Shown: in pieces, positions 8,019 to 15,444 of the stretch
How the letters are laid out: every line of letters starts with the position of its first letter
How positions within the stretch are numbered: position 1 is the first letter of the stretch
From: Rhodococcus_G sp042754225
GTDB taxonomy: Bacteria > Actinomycetota > Actinomycetes > Mycobacteriales > Mycobacteriaceae
Direction: 5' to 3'
DNA: 64,000 bases
Assembly: GCF_042754225.1 (NCBI RefSeq)
Contig: NZ_JBHZAH010000007.1
Span: forward strand, 1 to 64,000
Position numbers and translations under genes: made by a program
The notes under the pieces: generated by a model
What the model was told of the DNA's origin: nothing
Databases searched by the model: none
Seen by the model: only the letters and a program-made list of their open reading frames with translations

Positions 8019-8450
8019 TCAGGCGTAGAGGCTGACGAACTTCTGCAGCGAACCCTCGATGTCGCCCTTGAGCGCCCGGGCGACGCCGGACCCGATCGGA
8101 CCGAAGAGCGGCGCCCCGCCGAGTTCGACGTTCAGGCCCACCACGGAACCATCGCCCTTCGGGGCCACCGACAGGGTGAGCTTGACCTTGACCCCGCCCT
8201 TGCCGTCGCCCTTCAGGACCAGGCTGCGCGGCGGCTGGTAGTCGGTGATGACCCACTTGACGCGGTTCCGCATGCCCTTGACGGACACCACGGACTCCGC
8301 GATGGTCCCGGTGGACAGTCGCGTGGGGATCTCGCAGCGCCAGCCGTCGTGGATCGAGAGCCAGTTGTCGAATTCGTCCAGCGCGCTTGCCTTTTCCCAG
8401 GCCTCCTGGGGCGGAAGCGGGACAGCGATCGACACCTCGAGCTTTGCCAT
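8019..8450 (-). CDS. SRPBCC-domain protein, Rv0910 toxin-like
   Basis: A 143-residue START/SRPBCC-fold protein. Its start (MAKLEVSIAVPLPPQEAW), centre (VKGMRNRVKW, GDGKGGVKVKL) and C-terminal GGAPLFGPIGSGVA closely resemble my recollection of M. tuberculosis Rv0910, described as the toxin of the Rv0909/Rv0910 pair. No antitoxin gene is adjacent; an Rv0909-like gene lies about 12 kb away. Toxicity is therefore uncertain, and it may simply be a lipid- or ligand-binding protein. The ATG start was chosen over a 23-codon extension that runs into a terminator hairpin. Confidence 0.75.
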   Translation of the reverse strand: MAKLEVSIAVPLPPQEAWEKASALDEFDNWLSIHDGWRCEIPTRLSTGTIAESVVSVKGMRNRVKWVITDYQPPRSLVLKGDGKGGVKVKLTLSVAPKGDGSVVGLNVELGGAPLFGPIGSGVARALKGDIEGSLQKFVSLYA

Positions 8451-8481
8451 TGACGAATGGTAGCGAACCGCCGACGCAAGC

Positions 8482-8517
8482 GTCCCGCACCTGGGTCGGG
8501 GGCACCAGGTGCGGGAC
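8482..8517 (-). terminator. strong hairpin terminator of the symporter operon
   Basis: GTCCCGCACCTGG (8482-8494) pairs perfectly with CCAGGTGCGGGAC (8505-8517) across a 10-base loop, a 13-bp stem. It lies 27 bases beyond the stop of the minus-strand symporter gene and separates it from the SRPBCC gene. No T-tract follows. Confidence 0.75.
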
Positions 8518-8543
8518 ACGTTCTGCGGGCGAGGCGGATCTCG

Positions 8544-10181
8544 CTAGTGCGCCACGGCCTTCTCCACACCGACACCGGTCAGCGAGCGGACCTCCATCTC
8601 GGCCTGCTTGGCCGGGTCCTCGAGCTTCCGACGACCGACGTAGGTACCGACGATGCCGAGGACGAAGGCCAGCGGGATCGAGACGATGCCGGGGTTGGCC
8701 AGGGGGAACCAGGCGAAGTCGCTACCGGGGAACATCGACGACGGCTTGCCCGAGACCGCGGGCGAGAAGACGATGAGCACCAGGCAGCTGATCAAGCCGC
8801 CGTAGATGCTCCACAGCGCGCCGGTGGTGTTGAACCTCTTCCAGAACAGCGAGTACAGCAGGGTCGGCAGGTTCGCCGAGGCGGCGACCGCGAAGGCCAG
8901 CGCGACCAGGAACGCGATGTTCTGGCCCATCGCCAGGATCCCGAGCACGATGGCCACCACGCCGATCACCACCACCGTGATCCGCGAGACGCGCACCTGC
9001 TCCTCCTCGGAAGCCTTGCCGCGCTTGATGACACTGGCGTAGATGTCGTGGGCGAAGGAGGCCGACGCGGTGATCGCCAGGCCCGCGACGACCGCGAGGA
9101 TGGTGGCAAATGCGACCGCCGAGATGACCGCGAGGAAGACGGTGCCGCCGAGCTCGAAGGCGAGCAGCGGCGCCGCGGAGTTCTCCTTGCCGGGGGCGGC
9201 CAGGATCTCGTCGGGGCCGACCATCTTCGCGGCACCGTAGCCGAGCACGAGGGTGAACAGGTAGAAGGCGCCGATCAGGCCGATCGCCCAGGTCACCGAC
9301 CGACGGGCCTCCTTCGCGGTGGGCACGGTGTAGAACCGCATCAGCACGTGCGGCAGACCCGCGGTGCCGAGGACCAGAGCGATGCCGAGCGAGACGAAGT
9401 CGAGACGCGACATCGAGCTGATGCCGTACTTCGCGCCGGGCGCGAGCAGGTCGCGACCGGCGACCGCGTCGTTCGCCGAGCCGGCGACCGTCTGCTGGGC
9501 GTCGGCGAGCAACTGCGAGAAGTTGCCCTTGACGGCCAGCAGCACCAGCACGCACATCACCCCGGCGCCGAGCACCAGCAGCACCGCCTTGACCATCTGC
9601 ACGTACGTGGTGCCCTTCATGCCGCCGATGAGCACGTAGACGATCATCAGCACGCCGACCACCGCGACGACAAGGGCCTGGCCGGCCTTGTCGTGGATGT
9701 CGAGCAGCAGCGCGACGAGTCCGCCGGCGCCGGCCATCTGGGCGAGCAGGTAGAACAACGAGACCACCAGGGTGGACAGGGCCGCGGCCATCCGGACCGG
9801 ACGCTGCGAGAGCCGGAAGCTGAGCACGTCGGCCATGGTGAATCTGCCCGTGTTGCGTAGCAGTTCGGCCACCAACAGCAGCGCCACCAGCCAGGCGACG
9901 AGGAATCCGATCGAGTACAGGAACCCGTCGTAGCCGTAGACCGCAATGGCGCCGGCGATGCCGAGGAAGGACGCCGCCGACAGGTAGTCGCCCGCGATGG
10001 CGAAGCCGTTCTGCGGCCCCGAGAACTGGGCGCCGCCGGTGTAGAAGTCGGAGGCCTTCTTCGTGGTGCGGCTCGCCCGGATCACGATGCCCATCGTGAT
10101 GACGACGAACGCGACGAAGATGGCGATGTTGAGGGCGGGGTTGCCGACATCGGTACCCGATGCCGCGAGGATCTCGGTCAC
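8544..10181 (-). CDS. mctC: cation/acetate symporter (MctC/ActP family)
   Basis: A 545-residue sodium:solute symporter with about 13 transmembrane segments. Characteristic stretches are DFYTGGAQFSGPQNGFAIAGDYLSAASFLG, GGMKGTTYVQM and the GTAGLPHVLMRFYTVP block shared by ActP and the monocarboxylate transporter MctC. It should import acetate, propionate or pyruvate across the cytoplasmic membrane. The GTG start overlaps the stop of the upstream DUF485 gene by four bases, indicating translational coupling. A strong hairpin follows. The exact substrate cannot be read from sequence. Confidence 0.88.
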   Translation of the reverse strand: MTEILAASGTDVGNPALNIAIFVAFVVITMGIVIRASRTTKKASDFYTGGAQFSGPQNGFAIAGDYLSAASFLGIAGAIAVYGYDGFLYSIGFLVAWLVALLLVAELLRNTGRFTMADVLSFRLSQRPVRMAAALSTLVVSLFYLLAQMAGAGGLVALLLDIHDKAGQALVVAVVGVLMIVYVLIGGMKGTTYVQMVKAVLLVLGAGVMCVLVLLAVKGNFSQLLADAQQTVAGSANDAVAGRDLLAPGAKYGISSMSRLDFVSLGIALVLGTAGLPHVLMRFYTVPTAKEARRSVTWAIGLIGAFYLFTLVLGYGAAKMVGPDEILAAPGKENSAAPLLAFELGGTVFLAVISAVAFATILAVVAGLAITASASFAHDIYASVIKRGKASEEEQVRVSRITVVVIGVVAIVLGILAMGQNIAFLVALAFAVAASANLPTLLYSLFWKRFNTTGALWSIYGGLISCLVLIVFSPAVSGKPSSMFPGSDFAWFPLANPGIVSIPLAFVLGIVGTYVGRRKLEDPAKQAEMEVRSLTGVGVEKAVAH

Positions 10182-10528
10182 TGCTGCGGTCCTTCCAGAT
10201 CTTCGCGGATCGCCGAGGACCGCGGGTCCAGCTCGCGGTTCGCGAAACGCACGTACAGCCCGGTGATCACGAATGTGGTCACGAACTGACCGAGACCCAG
10301 GATCAGGCCCAGGTTGATGTTGCCGACCACCTTGGTGGCCATGAGGTCACTCGCGTAGACGGCGAGCAGCACGTAGAGGCCGTACCAGGCGAGGAAGAAC
10401 GCCGTCATCGGGAAAACGAAGCGGCGCAACCTGCTTCGCAGTTCCTGAAACTGCGGGCTGGCCTGCATGTCGATGAAGGCCTGCTCATCCGGCGCAGGCC
10501 GTCCCGGTTTCAGGTCTGCTGTGGTCAC
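10178..10528 (-). CDS. DUF485 membrane partner of the symporter
   Basis: A 116-residue protein with two transmembrane segments (about 45-65 and 80-102) and a conserved cytoplasmic N-terminus (FQELRSRLRRFVFPMTAFFL), the form of DUF485 proteins such as YjcH encoded next to actP. It probably assists assembly or activity of the symporter encoded immediately downstream with a four-base overlap. I chose the GTG start (VTTADLKPG) over a 24-codon extension because it follows a GAGGAGT ribosome site and gives the usual family length. Confidence 0.88.
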   Translation of the reverse strand: MTTADLKPGRPAPDEQAFIDMQASPQFQELRSRLRRFVFPMTAFFLAWYGLYVLLAVYASDLMATKVVGNINLGLILGLGQFVTTFVITGLYVRFANRELDPRSSAIREDLEGPQQ

Positions 10529-10610
10529 TGCGGACTCCTCGGTCTCAGGTGGCGGCCAGTGATCCTGACCGTGCTCAGACCGTATTGAGACACCCGTCAC
10601 AGCAACAGCC

Positions 10611-10626
10611 TGTGGCGGCGGTCACA
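10611..10626. promoter_or_regulatory. CRP/GlxR-like box upstream of the symporter operon
   Basis: TGTGG-CGGCGG-TCACA matches the Crp-family consensus TGTGA-N6-TCACA at nine of ten core positions. It lies about 80 bases upstream of the DUF485 start. GlxR/Crp control of carboxylate uptake is known in corynebacteria; here it is inferred from sequence only. Confidence 0.4.
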
Positions 10627-10748
10627 CGCCGAGAAGTCGATCTGCGCGCCGGACGGTCATCCGGGCACGACGAGCGGCTCCACCGCCCGTGCGCGATCGG
10701 TGCCCCTCCCGGGGTGAAGATCACGCACAGCGCGGCGAAGCCGCGACT

Positions 10749-12488
10749 TCACGGTTCGCGGTCGGCGCCGACGCCGAGCCGCTCGGGCACGTGCATGCGG
10801 GTGAAGATCCGGCCGACATCGGCGGGCACCGACGCACGGGTGAGCCGGCTGACGACGACCATCACGGCGAATGCGAGCGGCACGCTGACCGCGGCCGGAT
10901 AGCCGAGCACCGCCGACGGCCAGTCTCCCCAGCCGCCGCCGGGGAACGCGCCCAGCGCGGTCGCGGTCGCCGCCGCGCCCGACAGCAAGCCGCCAGTGAC
11001 CAGCCCCGCGGCCGCCCCGGCCGCGGTGAGCCCGCGCCACCAGATACCAAGCACCAGCAGCGGGCACAGCGTCGAGGCCGCCACCGCGAACACCATGCCG
11101 ACGGTGCGGGACAGGTCAAGCGAGGCCGCGCCGAGTGCGAACAGCAGCGCCACGGCCCCGGCCGCCGCCGCCGCGAGCCGGAAGTCCCGGACCCGCCCGC
11201 GCAGCACGTCGGTGCTGAGCACGCCGGCGACGCTGACCAGCAGGCCCGACGAGGTGGCCAGGAATGCCGCGATCACGCCGGCCGCGACCAGACCGGCGAG
11301 CAGCTGCCCGCCGATCCCGGACAGCACCGAGCCGGGCAGCAGCAGCACCGCCGCGTCGGACGTGCCGGTGATGAGCAGTTGCGGCACCCACAGCCGGGCG
11401 AACACCCCGAGCAGCGTGGGAAACAGGTAGAACAGCCCGAGCAGCGCGATCACCACCAGCGAGGTGGCTCTGGCCGCGCGGCCGTCCGGGTTCGTGTAGA
11501 AGCGCACCAGCACATGCGGTAATCCCATGGTGCCCAGGAAGATCCCGATGATCAGCGAGTACACCTGGAACAGCGGGTGCGCGCCGCCGAAGCCCCAGCC
11601 CGGTTGCAGCCACTGCTCGCCGGTGGCCGGCGCGCCCGCGACCACCGGCACCGGCGCGCCGGGGTCGAGCACCAGAGCGGTGCCGGCGCCGAGCACGTGC
11701 TCGCCGGGGGCGAGGGCGGGGGCGCCGTGCACGGCGGCGCCGTCGAGGGTGCCCCGCAGCTCCACACCCAGCGGCTCGGACACCTGGACGACGACGTCCG
11801 TGGTGACGTCGACGGTGGTGCGCTCGCCGACGGTCGGCGGCGCCGGCGACCCGAGCTCGTGGTGGTCGCCGAGCAGGTGCAGCCCGAGCACCACCGCCGG
11901 CACCGCGACCGCGGTCAGCTTGAGCCAGTACTGGAAGCCCTGCACGAACGTGATCGAGCGCATCCCGCCGCCGACCACGTTCCCGATCACGATCGCCGCC
12001 ACCACGACGGCGCCCACCCACGCCGGGGTGCCGAGCAGGATGCCGAGGGCCAGGCCCGCGCCCTGGAACTGCGGGACCATGTACAGCACGCAGATCACCG
12101 CCACCACCAGCATGGTGAGCCGGCGCAGCCGGGTCGATCCCAACCGGAACTCGGCGAAGTCCGGCACCGTGTACGCGCCCGAGCGGCGCAGCGGCGCGGC
12201 CACGAACAGCAGCAGACCCAGGTAGCCGGCGGTGAAGCCGACCGGGTACCACAGGGCGTCCGCCCCGTACTTGGCGATCAGCCCGGCCACGCCGAGAAAC
12301 GAAGCCGCCGAGAGGTATTCACCGGAGATCGCGGCCGCGTTCCAGCGCGGCCCCACGCTGCGGGAGGCGACCAGGAAGTCGGAGGTGGTGCGCGCCAGTC
12401 GCACGCCGTAGGCGCCGATCGCGACGGTGGCGACCGCCGCGACGAGCAGTCCCGCCACGGTGATCCACGGAATGGGTTGTCCGGACAC
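10749..12488 (-). CDS. second sodium:solute symporter, acetate-permease type
   Basis: A 579-residue SSS-family transporter related to the upstream-coordinate symporter (DFLVASRSVGPRWNAAAISGEYLSAASFLG; GTMGLPHVLVRFYTNPDG). It differs by an extra segment of roughly 90 residues at about 220-310, rich in Val, Thr, Pro and Gly with predicted beta character, placed between membrane segments. I chose the GTG start VSGQPIPW, 16 bases after the stop of the DUF485-like gene; the longer frame is antisense-like. It ends an operon containing a LytS/LytTR system, so uptake is probably controlled by that system. Likely substrates are short carboxylates. Confidence 0.82.
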   Translation of the reverse strand: MSGQPIPWITVAGLLVAAVATVAIGAYGVRLARTTSDFLVASRSVGPRWNAAAISGEYLSAASFLGVAGLIAKYGADALWYPVGFTAGYLGLLLFVAAPLRRSGAYTVPDFAEFRLGSTRLRRLTMLVVAVICVLYMVPQFQGAGLALGILLGTPAWVGAVVVAAIVIGNVVGGGMRSITFVQGFQYWLKLTAVAVPAVVLGLHLLGDHHELGSPAPPTVGERTTVDVTTDVVVQVSEPLGVELRGTLDGAAVHGAPALAPGEHVLGAGTALVLDPGAPVPVVAGAPATGEQWLQPGWGFGGAHPLFQVYSLIIGIFLGTMGLPHVLVRFYTNPDGRAARATSLVVIALLGLFYLFPTLLGVFARLWVPQLLITGTSDAAVLLLPGSVLSGIGGQLLAGLVAAGVIAAFLATSSGLLVSVAGVLSTDVLRGRVRDFRLAAAAAGAVALLFALGAASLDLSRTVGMVFAVAASTLCPLLVLGIWWRGLTAAGAAAGLVTGGLLSGAAATATALGAFPGGGWGDWPSAVLGYPAAVSVPLAFAVMVVVSRLTRASVPADVGRIFTRMHVPERLGVGADREP

Positions 12489-12504
12489 GGCGTTCGCTCC
12501 CCAC

Positions 12505-12882
12505 TCAGTCCTCGGCCAGGTCGGCGAACTCCTGCTCGGTCCGCTCGGCGCGCCGGATGTACCAGCGCCCGACGGCCAGCAGCACCGGATACACCGCGAC
12601 CCCGAGGACCAGCCACGGCAGCCGGATGCCGAGGACACTCACCTCGGCGAGGCCGGGGAACGCGACCAGCAGCAGGGGCACCGCACCGACGACGGTCGCC
12701 GCGACCAGCGCCAGCCGCAAGGCCAGGCCCAGCTGCGCGCGGATCAGCGCCCGCACCAGGGCCTCGCCCACCTCGGTCTGCTCCTGCACCTCCGTCCGGG
12801 TGCGCACCTGCCGGGCCCCCCGGCGTTGCGCGAGCACCACCCGCTCCCGCGGGCGCGGTGTCGCGGCGTCGGACCCGCTCAT
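12505..12882 (-). CDS. DUF485-like two-TM membrane protein
   Basis: A 125-residue protein with a charged N-terminus, a heptad-like segment (about 28-50), and two membrane segments (about 55-77 and 83-107) ending in a charged tail (RWYIRRAERTEQEF). Size, topology and position before an SSS symporter make it the equivalent of the DUF485 partner at the other symporter, although primary sequence similarity is low. Its ATG overlaps the response-regulator stop by four bases, so translation is coupled. The 100-codon upstream extension of the frame is antisense to the regulator and was rejected. Confidence 0.72.
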   Translation of the reverse strand: MSGSDAATPRPRERVVLAQRRGARQVRTRTEVQEQTEVGEALVRALIRAQLGLALRLALVAATVVGAVPLLLVAFPGLAEVSVLGIRLPWLVLGVAVYPVLLAVGRWYIRRAERTEQEFADLAED

Positions 12883-13676
12883 CGCGTGGTCCAGCTCTGC
12901 CGGGGCGCGCGCACCAGTCGGTCCTTGAGCTCGCGGGTGTGCCGCCGACTGACCGGCAGCTCCACCGCGGGGCCGTCGCCGACCGCCTTCAGACACACCA
13001 CGGTGCCGGTGCCCACGCTGCGGATGCCGGTGACCAGCGGTAGCGACACCAGGTACGAGCGGTGCACCCGCAGGAATCCCGCCTCCTGCCAACGCGACTC
13101 GAGCGTGGAGATCGGGATCCGCACCAGGTGCGAGCCCGTGGCCGTGTGCAGCCGGGCGTAGTCGCCGTCCGCCTCCACCCACGCCACCGTGGACCGGGGC
13201 ACCAGGGTGGTCACCCCCGCCAGTTCGACCGGGATCACCTCGTCGGCCTCGGTGTCGGCCGGCGCCGACGCGGACTCCCGACGGCGACGCAACAGGGCGA
13301 TGCGGCGCACGGATTCGGTGAGCCGCTCCTCGCGCAGCGGCTTGAGCAGGTAGTCGACGGCGCCGAGGTCGAACGCCGCGACGGCGCGGTCGTCGTGGGC
13401 GGTGACGAACACGACCGCGGGCGGCTGCGCGAACGCGGCCAGCACGCCGGCCAGGTCGAGCCCGTCGAGCCCGGGCATGTTGATGTCGAGGAACACCGCG
13501 TCGATGGCTGCGGCGGCGCCGAGCCTGTCCTTGATGATCCGCAGCGCCGTGGTGGCGTCGGAGGCGGTGAGGATCTCCCCCACCGCGTCCTGCGCGCGCA
13601 GCAAATACGCCAGCTCGTCGAGAGCGGGCCGCTCATCGTCGACGGCCAGCACGGTCAGTGGGGCGTCCGGTGTCAC
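12879..13676 (-). CDS. LytTR-family response regulator
   Basis: A 265-residue regulator with an N-terminal receiver domain (about 8-125; acidic DDE at 13-15, phosphoacceptor Asp64 in VFLDINMPG, Lys in LLKPLRE) and a C-terminal LytTR DNA-binding domain (about 150-255; WVEADGDYARLHT, FLRVHRSYLVSL). Start is GTG. The gene follows its cognate LytS-type kinase by 58 bases and precedes two transporter genes, so it probably activates their expression in response to an external carboxylate, analogous to BtsSR or LytSR systems. No direct target site was identified. Confidence 0.88.
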   Translation of the reverse strand: MTPDAPLTVLAVDDERPALDELAYLLRAQDAVGEILTASDATTALRIIKDRLGAAAAIDAVFLDINMPGLDGLDLAGVLAAFAQPPAVVFVTAHDDRAVAAFDLGAVDYLLKPLREERLTESVRRIALLRRRRESASAPADTEADEVIPVELAGVTTLVPRSTVAWVEADGDYARLHTATGSHLVRIPISTLESRWQEAGFLRVHRSYLVSLPLVTGIRSVGTGTVVCLKAVGDGPAVELPVSRRHTRELKDRLVRAPRQSWTTR

Positions 13677-13734
13677 AACGCACCTATCGTGCCACGCGCC
13701 CCGTATCCGGGACGCGATCGGAAATCCGCCCGCC

Positions 13735-14940
13735 TCACGCTCGGATGCCCGGCCGGAACTTGGGCACCCTCAGGCTCACCTTTGTGCCTGCGCCGGGCGC
13801 GGTCTCGACCACCAGCCCGTAGTCGTCGCCGAACGCGGCCCTCAGTCGATCGTCCACGTTGGCCAGGCCGACGTGCGCGGCCTCGCTCGAGCTGGGGCCG
13901 CCCGCGCCGGTGGCGACCGCGTCCAGGGACCCGGACCGCAGCAGCTCCGGATCCATGCCGACGCCGTCGTCCTCCACGCTGATGACGCAGTCGGTGCCCT
14001 CGTCGGCGGCGACGATGCTCACCGTGCCGCCCTCCGGCTTGCCCGAGAGTCCGTGCCGCACGGCGTTTTCCACCAGCGGTTGCAGCGAGAGGAAGGGCAG
14101 CACCACCCCGAGCACCTCGGGCGCCACCTGCAGCCGCACCTCGAGGGCGTTGCCGAAACGGGCCCGCTCGAGGGTGAGGTAGCGGTCGATGTTGCGCAGC
14201 TCGTCGGCCAGCACCGTGAACTCACCCGCCGAGCGGAACGAGTACCGGGTGAAGTCCGCGAACTCGAGGATCAGTTCCCGGGCCCGGTCCGGGTCGGTGC
14301 GCACGAACGAGGCCACCGTGTTCAGCGCGTTGTAGATGAAGTGCGGGCTGATCTGTGCCCGCAGCGCCCGCACCTCCGCGCGATCGAGCCGGGCGCGCGA
14401 GGCGTCGAGGTCGGCGAGTTCGATCTGGCCGGCCGCGTACCGGGCGACCTCGGTGACGGCGCCGAGCGTGCCCGGCCCGGGCTCACGAGTGGTCACCACC
14501 CCGAGCACTCCCACCACCCCGGCCCCCTCGACGAGCACCGGCTGCGCGATCAGCGCGCGGACCTCGGTGGTGCGCAGCTCGCCCGCGGTGACGAGCACCG
14601 GGCGCTGCCCGTCGACGGCACGCCGGGCGGCGCTGCGGAACTGCTCGCCCAGCGCCTCGTGCGGGCCGTGCCACGCCAGCAGGGCGCCGTCCGCGGACGC
14701 CAGCGCCACCGCATCGGCGCCGGTCAGCGTGCGCAGGTGCGGCGCGGCCTCCGCGGCGGAGTCGGCATCGAGCCCGCGGCGCAACTCCCGCGCCGCAAGC
14801 GAGGCCGTGTGCAGGGTCGCGTGCACCGCGCGCTCCTCCGGGGTGGTGAGCACGGGCCGCCGGATCCGCAGCCACGCCGCGGCGGCCCCGAGCGCGGCCA
14901 CCACTACCACCAGGAGGGCGAGGACGGCGGCGCCGGTCAC
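13735..14940 (-). CDS. LytS-type sensor histidine kinase
   Basis: A 401-residue kinase with one N-terminal transmembrane segment (about 3-23), a GAF-like sensor region (about 45-180, with RTLTGADAVALASADGALLAWHG), and the LytS kinase module: phosphoacceptor block RAQISPHFIYNALN, then a HATPase domain (LVENAVRHGL, DDGVGMDPELL, GLANVDDRL). The GTG start overlaps the upstream MmcQ-like gene by four bases; the longer frame is antisense. Having a single membrane anchor and an intracellular GAF suggests sensing of a cytoplasmic signal rather than a periplasmic ligand. Partner of the adjacent LytTR regulator. Confidence 0.87.
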   Translation of the reverse strand: MTGAAVLALLVVVVAALGAAAAWLRIRRPVLTTPEERAVHATLHTASLAARELRRGLDADSAAEAAPHLRTLTGADAVALASADGALLAWHGPHEALGEQFRSAARRAVDGQRPVLVTAGELRTTEVRALIAQPVLVEGAGVVGVLGVVTTREPGPGTLGAVTEVARYAAGQIELADLDASRARLDRAEVRALRAQISPHFIYNALNTVASFVRTDPDRARELILEFADFTRYSFRSAGEFTVLADELRNIDRYLTLERARFGNALEVRLQVAPEVLGVVLPFLSLQPLVENAVRHGLSGKPEGGTVSIVAADEGTDCVISVEDDGVGMDPELLRSGSLDAVATGAGGPSSSEAAHVGLANVDDRLRAAFGDDYGLVVETAPGAGTKVSLRVPKFRPGIRA

Positions 14941-15314
14941 CGGCCGCCGCCCGCCTCGTCGAGGCGCGCGAGAAGGGTGCGCGGAGCCACCGTCCGGTAG
15001 GCGTCCTCGACGATGTCGGCGATCTCGTCCCAGTCTTGCGGCACGTCCAGGTACACCCCGATCCATCCCCGACCGCCCACGTACGGCGGCACGAAGAACC
15101 GCTCCGCGTCGCGCGCCACCCAATCCTGTTGCGCCCCGGCGGGAGCGGCCGCCCAGAATCCGACGCGGTCGTCGTGGTGGTGATCCGACAGCGTCACGAA
15201 CTGCGGCGCCCGGCGCACGAACCAGGCCGGCTCGCCGTGGCTGACCCGCTCGGTGGCCTCGGGAAGGGCCAGGCACAGCGTCCGGAGGCGTTCCAGCGGG
15301 CGGGGCTCGGTCAT
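14937..15314 (-). CDS. MmcQ/YjbR-family protein
   Basis: A 125-residue protein with the YjbR/CyaY-like DNA-binding-fold signature: LCLALPEATERVSHGEPAWFV near the N-terminus, a middle block FWAAAPAGAQQDWV and a C-terminal GWIGVYLDVPQDWDEIADIVEDAYR. Function of the family is not established. The ATG start giving MTEPRPLERL was preferred over a GTG three codons upstream. Its stop overlaps the start of the kinase by four bases, so it is the first gene of the five-gene two-component/symporter operon. Confidence 0.85.
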   Translation of the reverse strand: MTEPRPLERLRTLCLALPEATERVSHGEPAWFVRRAPQFVTLSDHHHDDRVGFWAAAPAGAQQDWVARDAERFFVPPYVGGRGWIGVYLDVPQDWDEIADIVEDAYRTVAPRTLLARLDEAGGGR

Positions 15315-15404
15315 GCCGCACACGCTAACAACGCGAAGCCTGGGGTGACGAGCGTCACGGCGAGATGTCGAAGGCCGGGAATTGATTGCAATGCAGTCAC
15401 GTTA

Positions 15405-15425
15405 GTTGAGTCAGTATCACTCAAC
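15405..15425. promoter_or_regulatory. HAIR-type HspR operator
   Basis: GTTGAGT-CAGTATC-ACTCAAC is an inverted repeat with a seven-base spacer, matching the HspR HAIR consensus CTTGAGT-N7-ACTCAAG at six of seven bases in each arm. It lies 19 bases upstream of the Clp ATPase ATG. A TTG inside the box opens a longer frame but is clearly not the start. Confidence 0.75.
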
Positions 15426-15444
15426 TTCCGCAGGAGGCTTCGGA

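Noticed and set aside
15406..15444. TTG start adding 13 residues to the Clp ATPase
   Set aside because: The TTG lies inside the HAIR operator and has no ribosome site; the ATG at 15445 has CAGGAGG.
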